From JADLHS01 sp964561105 (GTDB lineage: Bacteria; Verrucomicrobiota; Verrucomicrobiia; Limisphaerales; JADLHS01): 64,000 bases of DNA. The DNA lies in the NCBI GenBank assembly GCA_964561105.1, contig CAZLOH010000028.1:1-64000 (forward strand), read 5' to 3'. The position numbers and the translations under genes were made by a program. The notes below the pieces were generated by a model. That model did not search any database. It was not told the DNA's origin and saw nothing but the letters and a program-made list of their open reading frames with translations. Positions 37,633 through 46,929 of this stretch are shown piece after piece (position 1 is the first letter of the stretch; the number at the start of each line of letters is the position of its first letter).

Positions 37633-38184
37633 TCACATCAAGCCCAGTTGCAATTTCGCCGCCTCGGTCATCATGCCTTGATTCCACGGCGGATCCCAGA
37701 CGAGTTCCACGTTGGCTTCGTCAATCGGTTCGAGTGAGATGAGTTTGTTCTGCACATCCTGCGCGAGCACCGGTCCCATGCCGCAGCCGGGCGCAGTGAG
37801 CGTCATTTTCACATCGGCTTTGTAGCTGTTCTCGCCCGCGGGCGTCAGATGGCAATCGTAAATCAAGCCCAGGTCCACAATGTTGACGGGAATTTCCGGG
37901 TCGTAACAGGTCTTGAGCGATTCCCAGACCTGCTGCTCCAACTGCTCCTGCGTGACCGGGCCGCTCACGGCGGCGGGCGCGCGAGAGGCGGCGACGGCGA
38001 GACCGAGCGCGTCGGCATCCTGGTCGGCGATGCGGAACATGTTGCCGTTGACGACGACGGTATAGCTGCCGCCGAGGGATTGAGTGATGTGGGCCTGCTC
38101 GCCTTTCATCAGGGTGACTTTCGTGCCGACGGGTACGATGGCGGCTTCCACGTCGCGGGCGAGGGTGACTGTTTCTTTGCTCAT
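37633..38184 (-). CDS. sufT: Fe-S assembly factor SufT-like (DUF59/MIP18)
   Basis: 183 residues. The N-terminal part (VTLARDVEAAIVPVGTKVTL, ITQSLGGSYTVVVNG) and C-terminal MIP18/DUF59 domain (ESLKTCYDPEIPVNIVDLGL, KMTLTAPGCGMGPVLAQDV, VWDPPW) match SufT. SufT proteins support Fe-S protein maturation under demand. ATG 38184 (MSKETVTLARD) is chosen because the extra 37 upstream residues are not family-like and run into a repeat region. Next to sufS on the same strand. Confidence 0.88.
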   Translation of the reverse strand: MSKETVTLARDVEAAIVPVGTKVTLMKGEQAHITQSLGGSYTVVVNGNMFRIADQDADALGLAVAASRAPAAVSGPVTQEQLEQQVWESLKTCYDPEIPVNIVDLGLIYDCHLTPAGENSYKADVKMTLTAPGCGMGPVLAQDVQNKLISLEPIDEANVELVWDPPWNQGMMTEAAKLQLGLM

Positions 38185-38565
38185 AGCTTTAACTGGTTGA
38201 ATCCGACCGAAACAGTTTGCAACACCTTGGCGCGGGATGCCAGTCCAGAACTGAAGCTGGCAGGGTGCGGGGCGACTTTCAGTTTTTGCAAGCACGGGAG
38301 TGCTCGCATCAACAGCCGGCTTTAGCCGGGTGCTGGTCGGTTGCGCTCGCGAGAAACGGTTTCAACCGTTTCCCGCCGGCAAACCACACCAAGCCGTTGA
38401 AACGGCTTGGGTTCGCATCGCTCGTACCCGTCGGGCTGAAGCGCGGTGTCAAGGCAACGCCGCAAGAAAGTCAAGTGCGCCCAAGAACGTGAAGGGGGCA
38501 GCCGACCGAACGGCCGTTGCACGGAATGGCTTGTCACTGCTGCGGACTCTCACAACACTGAGGCC
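38185..38565. repeat. Divergent intergenic region with palindromic repeats
   Basis: 381 bases between sufT and the rightward ACT gene, without a supportable gene. AACGGTTTCAACCGTTT (about 38354-38370) and AAGCCGTTGAAACGGCTT (about 38392-38409) are strong palindromes of a related type, with GCCGGCTTTAGCCGGG nearby. They look like one mobile palindromic family; promoters for the two flanking genes were not recognised. Confidence 0.65.
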
Positions 38566-39078
38566 ATGCAAACAATCTTGGTCATGGCGGTCATCGGCCC
38601 GGATCGCACGGGACTGGTGGAATCGGTGGCCCGGCTCGTGGCGGCCCATGGTGGCAACTGGCTCGAAAGCCGCATGTGCCGGCTCGGCGGAGAATTCGCG
38701 GGCATCGTGCGCGTATCCGTGCCAGCAGCACAACGACAGTCGCTGGAGGCGGCGCTGAACCAACTCGCCGGGTTGACGATCGTTGTCCGCGGCGACGAGG
38801 CAACACCTCATGCCACCCCGGCCACGCTGGTTTCGCTGGAAGTCGTTGGTCAGGACCGGCCTGGCATCGTGCGGGAGATTACGCGGGCCTTGAGTGAACA
38901 AGGCATCAACGTGGAAGAACTCGCCACGGAATGTGGCAGCGCACCGATGTCCGGAGAGCAACTGTTTCAAGCACGCGCCAAAATCCTTGTTCCGGCCGGC
39001 GTCGAACTGGATCACCTCCGCCGAACGCTCGAAAGCGTTCTGGCCGGCCTGACGCTGGAATTGTCGCGAATCAAATAG
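38566..39078 (+). CDS. Double ACT-domain protein (GcvR-like)
   Basis: 170 residues with two ACT domains. ACT1: ILVMAVIGPDRTGLVESVAR, GGNWLESRMCRLGGEFAGIV. ACT2: VSLEVVGQDRPGIVREITRA, INVEELATECGSAP. The GPDRTG/GQDRPG ligand-binding loops are intact. The architecture matches glycine-cleavage regulatory GcvR-like proteins, which sense amino acids and act through protein contact. It stands alone here, so target and ligand are unknown. Confidence 0.88.
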   Translation: MQTILVMAVIGPDRTGLVESVARLVAAHGGNWLESRMCRLGGEFAGIVRVSVPAAQRQSLEAALNQLAGLTIVVRGDEATPHATPATLVSLEVVGQDRPGIVREITRALSEQGINVEELATECGSAPMSGEQLFQARAKILVPAGVELDHLRRTLESVLAGLTLELSRIK

Positions 39079-39219
39079 CCAACTGATCCTCTGCGACGCC
39101 CACCGATCAACCGGCTGGCGTCGCTCCGGCAATGTTCAGTCGCCTTTCACAACACGGCATGGTTCACCACAAACGCCTCCCCCACCGTCGCGGATAAGCC
39201 ATCGGAAAGGATTCTCGCC

Positions 39220-40590
39220 TCACCGGGGGTCCACTTCAAAACCCTGCTCGCGAAATCGCTGCAGTTTGTAGATCAACGCCCGTCGGCTGATGCCCAGGGC
39301 CTTTGCGGTTTCCGTCCGGTTTTGTTGGTGCTCCCGCAACGCTTGCAGAATGGCCTGGCGCTCGATCTCTTCGAGCCGTTGCGCATCCGGCACTTCGATG
39401 ATGGAGGGTTGCTCGCCTGGACCGCGCACCCGCGCCGGCAGATGTTCGGGCAGGATCATTTCGCCGCGCGACAACAGCGCCGCGCGTTCCATCGCGTTGC
39501 GCAACTCGCGGACATTTCCCGGCCACGAATAGCGTTTCAGTCCCTCCGTGACCGCCGAGGAGAAGCGCGCCTTGCCCGTCGCGAATTCCGCCACGAAGTG
39601 GCTCGCGAGCGGAAGGATGTCCTCCGGCCGCTCGCGCAACGGCGGAATGTTCAACTCCACCACATTCAGCCGGTAAAACAAATCCTCGCGAAACTCGCCC
39701 GCCTTCACCTGCTCCTCCAGATTCTTGTTGGTCGCCGCGAGGATGCGCGCGTTCGAGTGCAGTTCGCGATTCGACCCGACCCGGTTGAAGCCGCCATTCT
39801 GCGTCACCCGCAGCAGCTTCGATTGCAGGGGCGGCGACATGTCGCCGATCTCATCCAGAAAAATCGTTCCGCCATTGGCCTCCTCAAACCGCCCGATGCG
39901 TTGCGCCACCGCGCCGGTGAACGCGCCTTTCTCGTGCCCGAACAATTCGGCCTCCAGCAACGCCTCGGGAATCGCCGCGCAATTCACCTTCACCAGCGGC
40001 CCGTTCGCCCGCGCGCTCCAGGCATGGATCACGTCCGCCAACACCTCCTTGCCCACTCCGCTCTCGCCGGTGATCAACACCCGGCTCTCGGACGGCGCAA
40101 TCAGCGACGCATCGTGAAACACCGCCTGCATCAACGGACTGTTCGCGACCACATTGGGCGGGAGTTGCTTGTCGGCATCGAATTTCGCCGGGCGCGTCGC
40201 GACCACTCCGGTGGCTTTCTGGACCGAGGCCAGCAGCTCATCCAGGTCAATCGGCTTGGCGAGATAATTCACCGCGCCGTCCCGCATCGCGCCCACCGCT
40301 TCCCGGATGTCCGCATACGCCGTGACCAGGAGGACCGGCAGCATCGAATTCTGTTCGCGCGCACGCTTGAGGGTTTCCAAACCGGAAATCCCGGGCATCC
40401 GTACATCCGAAATCATCATGCCGAACTCGACAGAACGCAGCTTTTCCAGCGCGGCCTCGCCGGATTCCGCCGTCACGATCTCGAAGCCCTGACTCTGGAG
40501 AAACGAGGAAAGCAGGCTGCGCTGCCCCGCGTCGTCGTCCACAATCAGGATGCGGGGCGGTTTGGAAAGCTTGCGGGTATCGGATGGCAC
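39220..40590 (-). CDS. Sigma-54-dependent NtrC-family response regulator
   Basis: 456 residues. REC: RILIVDDDAGQRS, phospho-acceptor in MMISDVRMPGISG, Lys in YLAKPIDLDE. AAA+ domain: Walker A ITGESGVGKE, sigma-54 loop GAFTGA in HEKGAFTGAVA, Walker B GGTIFLDEIGDM, arginine-finger region RLNVVELNIPPLRERPEDI. The C-terminal Fis-type helix-turn-helix is NRTETAKALGISRRALIYKL. It activates sigma-54 promoters after phosphorylation. No partner kinase gene is adjacent, so it is an orphan in this window. Confidence 0.95.
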   Translation of the reverse strand: MPSDTRKLSKPPRILIVDDDAGQRSLLSSFLQSQGFEIVTAESGEAALEKLRSVEFGMMISDVRMPGISGLETLKRAREQNSMLPVLLVTAYADIREAVGAMRDGAVNYLAKPIDLDELLASVQKATGVVATRPAKFDADKQLPPNVVANSPLMQAVFHDASLIAPSESRVLITGESGVGKEVLADVIHAWSARANGPLVKVNCAAIPEALLEAELFGHEKGAFTGAVAQRIGRFEEANGGTIFLDEIGDMSPPLQSKLLRVTQNGGFNRVGSNRELHSNARILAATNKNLEEQVKAGEFREDLFYRLNVVELNIPPLRERPEDILPLASHFVAEFATGKARFSSAVTEGLKRYSWPGNVRELRNAMERAALLSRGEMILPEHLPARVRGPGEQPSIIEVPDAQRLEEIERQAILQALREHQQNRTETAKALGISRRALIYKLQRFREQGFEVDPR

Positions 40591-40699
40591 GGTTGGACTT
40601 TAGCAACGCGACGGCTGCGGTATCAAGCGTAGCAAATCGGTGAGACTTTATGAAAAGCATATTCCCGAATAGCTTCGGCCCGGTGATGGAATTCAGAAT

Positions 40700-40996
40700 C
40701 AGATTACGACTGTTAAATCCGTTCCTGCTTCCAATCCGCAGCCGAGCAGTGCCGCCCAGTTCGACGAGCAATTCAATGGCGGTGGGCGACGCAGCAAGTT
40801 CGATCTGCACGAAGGCGGGCGCGGGTTTGAGTTTGGCGCACCGCTGACGCCAGTTACAAAAGGTGGTGTAGTGGAGGCCGTGTTCGCGGGCGAAGGCAGC
40901 GGCAGAGAGGCCGCTGCGAACAAAGGCCGCCAGCAATCGAGCGCGCTCGGTGACGGTGGTGCGCCGGGTCCATTGGAAAGGGGTCGAAGTTTTCAT
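40700..40996 (-). pseudogene. IS66-type TnpA (OrfA) remnant
   Basis: Starting at ATG 40996, the sequence RARLLAAFVRSGLSAAAFAR then EHGLHYTTFCNWRQRC and PAFVQIELAAS...GGTARLRIG follows the pattern of IS66 accessory protein TnpA (helix-turn-helix, then PAFVPVEL and ARLRI). After about 95 residues similarity stops and the open frame merely continues antisense into the NtrC-type gene. No TnpB, transposase or terminal repeats are seen, so this is a decayed insertion-sequence fragment. The 222 bases between it and the immunity gene hold no gene I can support. Confidence 0.75.
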
Positions 40997-41218
40997 CCTC
41001 GCCCGTTTGCCACCCCCCGTCGGCGCTCAACAAGGGGTCTCAAAATCACCGTTACTGAAGCATTCCAAACCACGCTCCGATGTTGACCGGAAAAACGCCC
41101 CGGCGGGCATGGCGCTGGGAGGTTCAGTCTGACATAGGTGAAAATTGCTTCGCTCCGAGAAGCTTTGGCAGCGTCTAATTTTTCTTGGCACCGCGCGTGC
41201 CTTGGTTGGCCAGACCTT

Positions 41219-41824
41219 TCAAATCCGCTCGTCGTCTGACCGTGATATCTTTGACGCTGCCACCCATTCGGCCTCGAAATCATCACGCCAGGTTTGCAGG
41301 ACATCATAAAACACATCTGCTTCAAGCCATACATCCCTCAAAGTTGCCAGATCATGACGGTAGCCGCAGTTCTCTCTTGGAGACCGATCGGCGATGAGGC
41401 GCACGCGAGTCCCAATGTCGAAGTGCAATACGTCGCTGCCATCATCAAATGCCTCGCTGCAAGCCCAATGCCACCCACAACGGCTCGAATAAACAAAATG
41501 TCTGAAGCGCTCCTTCGAGAGACCAAAGAACGGCCTATTTTCTGAATCGGGAGCATATACGGCCGTGCCGATTGCATCCACTATGTCACCTGCATTTGGC
41601 TCAGATGCGAAAGGAGCAATATGCTTGCCCCGATCAGCAATCCTACGTCCGGCCTCATGGAACGCACTGCCCAGCAATGTCGCGTCAGGTTCCCGCACAC
41701 CATAATTCAGGCCGCCTATGTGAAGCACAAAGTAGCCAACTGCACAAAAGTTAGGTCGCTCATACGCCTGAGTGATGTCAGATTCGATGGCAAAGTTAGA
41801 TATATCACCAATAACCATAGTCAT
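41219..41824 (-). CDS. Imm42-like immunity protein
   Basis: 201 residues from ATG 41824, whose ATGA overlaps the stop of the Rhs toxin gene. The N-terminal MTMVIGDISNFAIESDI fits the Imm42 opening (GxxxxFAIE). Later HIGGLNYGVREPDATLLGSA, EAFDDGSDVLHFDIGTRVRL and FYDVLQTWRDDFEAEW fit the same family. No signal peptide is present, so it would act in the cytoplasm. By position it should neutralise the toxin domain at the C-terminus of the preceding Rhs protein. Its base composition is visibly more A+T-rich than its neighbours, consistent with exchange of toxin-immunity cassettes. Confidence 0.75.
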   Translation of the reverse strand: MTMVIGDISNFAIESDITQAYERPNFCAVGYFVLHIGGLNYGVREPDATLLGSAFHEAGRRIADRGKHIAPFASEPNAGDIVDAIGTAVYAPDSENRPFFGLSKERFRHFVYSSRCGWHWACSEAFDDGSDVLHFDIGTRVRLIADRSPRENCGYRHDLATLRDVWLEADVFYDVLQTWRDDFEAEWVAASKISRSDDERI

Positions 41825-44800
41825 TTCAGCCGTTTTAGTGTATCGCGAGATGGCATCTTGTTGGGATGTAAACCACGGCCTGAAGTTGATCCGGCCCAAT
41901 GAAATGTTCCGTCGTTACCATCCATAAAACGATGAATTGCTCCATCGGCGTCTTTGGCATATCGAGAACCATTCTCGTCGAGAATAGATTTATCGAAAAG
42001 TTCCGCCACATTCTTTGGCTCCGGACTTTCCGAATTGCGATGATGTTTTGGATTAGAGACGAGTTTGCACGGCTTCCTTTCAACCGGCCGGCCATTTTTG
42101 TCCCGGACGATGTCGCCGTTGGCATCGCGGATATTGCCCTCCTGATCTACGTACTCGCCCGGGTTTAGAAGCACGCCGGGTATGGGAACGGTGATGGAAT
42201 TCGGAATCGGATTGCCGCCGTGAACATTGGGATACAGAACCGGGCTTGGGGGTGTGGTCTCTACTAGATACCAAACTGCGGCCGCACCCCCAGCAGCAAG
42301 TGCACCCGCCACCACTCCGGCACCTACACCTGTAGCTGAAATCCCAACGGTTGCACCAGCGCCGCTGACCGTCAGCACGGTTGCCGAACCAGCCCCGGTT
42401 GAGCCTGTCCCGACTGTCGTTGCAACCCCGAGGAGTGTGCCGGTCACCGGGTCAAGCCCGTCACGATCAACGTAGCTGAGAGGGTTGTTGCCGACGAACT
42501 GGTAGAGATTGATGCCGCCTGCCTCACGAATTGGATCTTGGTGCAACCAGCGTTGCAGGTCGGTGGAGTAGCGCCGATAGCCGAAGTCATAGTCGCCGGT
42601 GAGCAGGTCCACGGGCTTGCTGGAAAACCGCATCACGTTGCGCGGGGCCACCGGACCCCACATCCCAAGCAACCGTCCAAACGGATCGTAGAGGTAACGG
42701 CCTTCGAGGGTTTGTTGGGCGTCCACCAGAGCGGTGACGTTGCCCATTCCATCCGCGTGGTAAAACACAGAGCCTTGGTTGTCCGTGCGTGCCAACAACC
42801 CGCCGATGCCGCCGGCTCCGGCAAGACTTCCACTCAGGTCGAGTCCCCGGGTGTAGGTCACCAGCGAATGGTTATTCGTGTCGCGTTCTTGAATGGGCAG
42901 CAGGCCATCCCACACCAAGCGCACTTCTTTGGTCAGCACCCACGCGCTGCTTTGCCAGGTGTAGTCACGGGTGATGCGGCGCCGGGAGAGGCCGTCATAA
43001 AGATGCTCGCTCTTCCATGCGCCTGCCACGTAGTTGGTGACGAGTCGATTCGCGTCGTCGTACGCGTAAATGATCGGGCCATTGGTGCGGAGATTACCGT
43101 TGAGATCGTAGGCGAACGTGTTCGTCGCGGGCAGGTTCACGCTGATCGTGTTGGTGCCGTTGAGGCCGAGGCTCGTCTTCGCGATGACGGTGAAGGTGTT
43201 CGTGCCGTTGGTCAGCGTGAAGCCGTCTTTGGCAAAGGTCGCGTCCGCATAACGCGTGGCCGCAAGTGTGTTCACCGTGACGTTGGTCGCGGTCAGGCTG
43301 GCGTTGCCGGAGACTGTGAAGGTGTTCGCGCGCGTGGCGGTGGTGAGCTGGTTGAGCGAGACCGTGTTGAAGGTCTGAAGAAATCCGTTGTTGGTTCTGA
43401 AATTCAAATTCCCCGCCGGGTCGAAGTCCCAACCCGATTGCTCGTTGAGCCGGGATGATCCGCCGGATTCCTTGCCCACAGCGGTAATCAACTGGCTGAT
43501 GGCGTCGTAACTGTAGTCCACATAGCTACCATCGGCGCGGGTTTGTTTGGTGCGCTCGTTGCCCACATTGTATTGATAGGCATGCGCGTTGAGGACTCCT
43601 CCACCGCTGTTCTTTAACAACGTGCTCGTGAGCCGGGCCAAGCCGTCAAACGTGTTCGTGATGTAACTCCCGCCGGGCAGCGTGAGTTGCGCGATGAGCG
43701 GGGAAGGCTGGGAGGAATAATGGTAAACGAACGCGCCCGCCGTGGAAGTCACGTTGGTCAAACGCCGCGCGGCATCGTAAGCATACGTCTGGTTGAAGGT
43801 TGAGAGTGGCGAGTTGAGCGAAAGCGTCGTTCGTTGCCGGTTGGCGTAGCCCAAACTCACGGTGTCATTGGGCCACGGGCCGTCCTCGTTGGCGAGGGCG
43901 CCGTCGAATGCACCAAAGTTGGTGTAGCTATAGCTGTTCGTGAACTGGCCGGTGGTGATCAGGTTCGTCAGGCGGTTGAGCGCGTCGTAGCCGAGGGCCA
44001 CGTCGGGGCTGACGGGATAATTCACGTTTGTCAGGTTGCCCGCGTCATCGTAGCTGTAGGTCGTCAAGCCCTTGGCCGGAGTCCAGTGCGCGGTCAAACG
44101 CCAGTTGGCATCGTAACCGTTGGTGGCAACGAGCGTGCCCACGTCATTTGTCCTGGCGGTCATCAGGCCGAACACATCGTAAGCCCACGAGGTTTTCTGG
44201 TTTTTGCCATCCGACAAAGTCAGCAAATCTCCGGCGGGGTTGTAACTGGCTTGCACTATTTCCTGGTTCGCATTCGTCACCGCCGTCAACCGGCGGAAGG
44301 CATCGCGCCCGTAGAGGGTGGCGAACCCGAGTTGATTCGTGTAGGCCATCAGCCCGCGTGTGGAATAAGCAAACTTCTCCACGCCGCCATCCGGAAAGCC
44401 GCGCGTGAGGAGGCGATCCAGATTATCAAACACGTTGGTCACGGAAACCCCGGCAGCGCTGACGACATTCGTGGCGCGGTCGCGATGATCATAGGTGGTG
44501 GCGAACGCGCGTCCGTAGGCGTTGCTGATGGCGGTCAACAATCCTTGATTGTTGTAGGTGAACCGGGTGCTCGTGCCCGCGCTATCCAGGACGTTGGTGA
44601 CTTGCCCCAGCGCGTTGTATTGGTAGGTAACGAGCGACCCGTTGGTGGCGCTTTCCGTCGTCAAGCGCCCGGCGTAGTCGTGGTCAAAGAGCGTCACATG
44701 ACCCAGCGCGTTGGTCACGGAGTAGAGACTGCCGCAATCGCAGTAGCCGAAGAAGTTGGTGCGACCGAGTTCGTCGCTGCCCGAAGTGAGTTGTTGCAGG

Positions 44801-46929
44801 CTGTTGTAGGTGAAATAACGCCAGTGCCCGAGTCGGTCCTTGGTCGCCACAAGATCAAGCTTGTCAAAGCGGTTGGAGAGATACGTGTTGTCCGGGAAGG
44901 CCAGGCTGGTCAGGCGCTGCAGTCCGTCCCAGGTGCAGGTGACAGTCAGGCCGCGCGGATCGGTGTACGTGTGGACGAGTCCGTTCGTGTAGGTGAAGGA
45001 GCGCACCCGGTTGCCGGGCGCGCCGCTGGTGTAGGCGCCGGTGTAATCCACGATTTGCTGAATCCAGTTCTGATAGGTGCCGCTGGTGAAAAAGAAATTC
45101 GTGGTGAGCAAACCGGAAGGCCGTTTGATGGCCGTCTGGCGCGCGGGCGGGGTCAGACTGGTGTAGAGGTTCGTGGTGATTTCACCGACCGCGTTGGTAA
45201 AATAGAGCAGATCATTGCCGCCGTTGAGCGTGTAGCCGGCCCGCAGTAAGAAGGTAGAAGAACCATTCTCCCGGACGGATGCCTCGGTTTTCACCTGGTT
45301 GAAACTACCGGCGAATTTCGCGTCGTTGGTGCGATACAAGAGGTTCGCCCCGACTGAATAGGTGCTGATGATGTTGGTGGCGTTGCCAAAATCGTCCCGT
45401 TCCTGCCGGACAAACCAGGAAGCGCCGCCCGGCAAAATGCGCGCTACGAACCGCGGTTCGGGATTGTCGCCCTGATGATCCGAATCGCTTTGGCCAGCGT
45501 AGTCATACCACGTCATCTGGCCTGCGGTGGTGCCATCCGGGCTGGGCTCGCGGAGCATGGAGAGCGTGTCGCTGACCGCCGCGCCATTCGCACCGACCGT
45601 TCCCAGCCAGTGCTTCAGGCGGGCCAGTTGATAATCGGTGGTGCTGAGGTTGACGTAATTCGTTTTGCCCGCTGCTGACAGCGCCGCGTATTGCTGACGC
45701 CCCCAGTGAAAGCTGTTGCGGTAGTAGAGCCAATCGCTGGCAAACGCATTGCTGAACACGCCGGTATTCGGCAGCGGAAAACCCGCCGGGAGCAAGTCCG
45801 TCCCGGAGGAAGCGTTCAGCTTCGTCCCGTCATCGCGGTAGAGATACAACTGCTTGCTTCCGTTGGGTTCGGTGATTTCCACCGAGCGGTTGATGAGGTT
45901 GGTGCCGCCCAACGCCACCCACCGGTTGGTGTTGAACGGGTCCTGAAACGGAGCGGACTGTGTGAACTTGAACGAAGTGTTGCCATACGGCGTCGCCAAG
46001 TTCGTCACGCGGCCGGAGTTGTCATACGTCAGGCCACTGGCGTTGGTCGCCGTGTCCACGATGTTGGTCAGATGTCCGGCGGCATCGTATTGGAACTGCG
46101 CCACCCGGCCATACGGGTCTTGAATGGAGGTCACCAGATTGGTGATCGTGTGCGCGTAATTGAGAAAGTTGGTTTTCCCGTCGCAATCAATGACCTCCTT
46201 GACGATGCGATGTCCGCCGTCATTGGGCCCGCTCTCGTAATAGCGGAACTCCGTGAGAAAGCGGTGCCGGTCGTAGGAGTAAGTCAGCAAGTAGCGGTCG
46301 GGGTCAGCCAGGCCGGTGGCGATTTTACGACGATACTCGTCCCGTGAACCGTCGGGGTGCTCGATGCGGAAACCGTCGGTGACATCCTGGCCGCCCGGGC
46401 CCGGATGATGCAGACGCAGAATCAACATGCGCGTCTTGAAATCCATCGGTGCGGCGGCGGAGAACACAAACTCGGCCCCTTGAGACTTCAGCACATAAAC
46501 CCCGCCCTGATCCTCAACGTAACCAAACCACGCACTGGCCCAATTCGTCCCCAGGCTGGAAAACCCGCGGTCCGTCAGCTTGCTACGCTGCTTGTAGGAC
46601 AAGTCAAAGGCGACGGTTCCACGAGACGTTTGGTACGACCAAGGCTGATCGTGCAGCCAGAGCGAGAGATAGGGTTCTGAAACCCGCCACCGTACCAGGC
46701 CAACGGCTGAGTCTAGGCACGGGCCGCAAGCCTCTCCGCCGAAACCGTCTTGATTGGGCTGGCACGGACCGTCGTAGGCATCGTTGATGTCATTGGGCCA
46801 GCCGTTGGTACCTACATGCGCCTCGACCGGACCAACCACCACCGCCAAACACAAAACGACCAACCCAAGAACCTTGGCCAAACCCGCCTCGGTGTTTTTC
46901 ACAACCAGCATCCGCGATGGCGGGTTCAT
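41821..46929 (-). CDS. Rhs-repeat polymorphic toxin
   Basis: 1702 residues. Signal peptide (VLGLVVLCLAVVVGPVEA). An N-terminal domain then many YD/RHS repeats such as YDSRG-like GLTYDNSGRVTNLAT, YQYNALGQVTNVLD and YSYDDAGNLTNVNY. The RHS core has GRYLYDPFGRLLGM, RFSSKPVDLLTGDYDFGYRR then WLHQDPIREAGGINLYQFVG NNP. After the core, a Gly/Ala-rich hydrophobic stretch (VATTVGTGSTGAGSATV...) precedes a C-terminal domain of about 110 residues (NVAELFDKSILDENGSRYAK, DADGAIHRFMDGNDGTFHW). The latter is the likely toxin; I do not recognise its class. The shell is a carrier for the toxin tip. The start overlaps the LamG gene (ATGA). Confidence 0.88.
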   Translation of the reverse strand: MNPPSRMLVVKNTEAGLAKVLGLVVLCLAVVVGPVEAHVGTNGWPNDINDAYDGPCQPNQDGFGGEACGPCLDSAVGLVRWRVSEPYLSLWLHDQPWSYQTSRGTVAFDLSYKQRSKLTDRGFSSLGTNWASAWFGYVEDQGGVYVLKSQGAEFVFSAAAPMDFKTRMLILRLHHPGPGGQDVTDGFRIEHPDGSRDEYRRKIATGLADPDRYLLTYSYDRHRFLTEFRYYESGPNDGGHRIVKEVIDCDGKTNFLNYAHTITNLVTSIQDPYGRVAQFQYDAAGHLTNIVDTATNASGLTYDNSGRVTNLATPYGNTSFKFTQSAPFQDPFNTNRWVALGGTNLINRSVEITEPNGSKQLYLYRDDGTKLNASSGTDLLPAGFPLPNTGVFSNAFASDWLYYRNSFHWGRQQYAALSAAGKTNYVNLSTTDYQLARLKHWLGTVGANGAAVSDTLSMLREPSPDGTTAGQMTWYDYAGQSDSDHQGDNPEPRFVARILPGGASWFVRQERDDFGNATNIISTYSVGANLLYRTNDAKFAGSFNQVKTEASVRENGSSTFLLRAGYTLNGGNDLLYFTNAVGEITTNLYTSLTPPARQTAIKRPSGLLTTNFFFTSGTYQNWIQQIVDYTGAYTSGAPGNRVRSFTYTNGLVHTYTDPRGLTVTCTWDGLQRLTSLAFPDNTYLSNRFDKLDLVATKDRLGHWRYFTYNSLQQLTSGSDELGRTNFFGYCDCGSLYSVTNALGHVTLFDHDYAGRLTTESATNGSLVTYQYNALGQVTNVLDSAGTSTRFTYNNQGLLTAISNAYGRAFATTYDHRDRATNVVSAAGVSVTNVFDNLDRLLTRGFPDGGVEKFAYSTRGLMAYTNQLGFATLYGRDAFRRLTAVTNANQEIVQASYNPAGDLLTLSDGKNQKTSWAYDVFGLMTARTNDVGTLVATNGYDANWRLTAHWTPAKGLTTYSYDDAGNLTNVNYPVSPDVALGYDALNRLTNLITTGQFTNSYSYTNFGAFDGALANEDGPWPNDTVSLGYANRQRTTLSLNSPLSTFNQTYAYDAARRLTNVTSTAGAFVYHYSSQPSPLIAQLTLPGGSYITNTFDGLARLTSTLLKNSGGGVLNAHAYQYNVGNERTKQTRADGSYVDYSYDAISQLITAVGKESGGSSRLNEQSGWDFDPAGNLNFRTNNGFLQTFNTVSLNQLTTATRANTFTVSGNASLTATNVTVNTLAATRYADATFAKDGFTLTNGTNTFTVIAKTSLGLNGTNTISVNLPATNTFAYDLNGNLRTNGPIIYAYDDANRLVTNYVAGAWKSEHLYDGLSRRRITRDYTWQSSAWVLTKEVRLVWDGLLPIQERDTNNHSLVTYTRGLDLSGSLAGAGGIGGLLARTDNQGSVFYHADGMGNVTALVDAQQTLEGRYLYDPFGRLLGMWGPVAPRNVMRFSSKPVDLLTGDYDFGYRRYSTDLQRWLHQDPIREAGGINLYQFVGNNPLSYVDRDGLDPVTGTLLGVATTVGTGSTGAGSATVLTVSGAGATVGISATGVGAGVVAGALAAGGAAAVWYLVETTPPSPVLYPNVHGGNPIPNSITVPIPGVLLNPGEYVDQEGNIRDANGDIVRDKNGRPVERKPCKLVSNPKHHRNSESPEPKNVAELFDKSILDENGSRYAKDADGAIHRFMDGNDGTFHWAGSTSGRGLHPNKMPSRDTLKRLK

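Noticed and set aside
40247..40996. Full 249-residue protein starting with the IS66 TnpA-like segment
   Set aside because: After about 95 residues it reads antisense through the NtrC-family regulator; only the first part is a real remnant.
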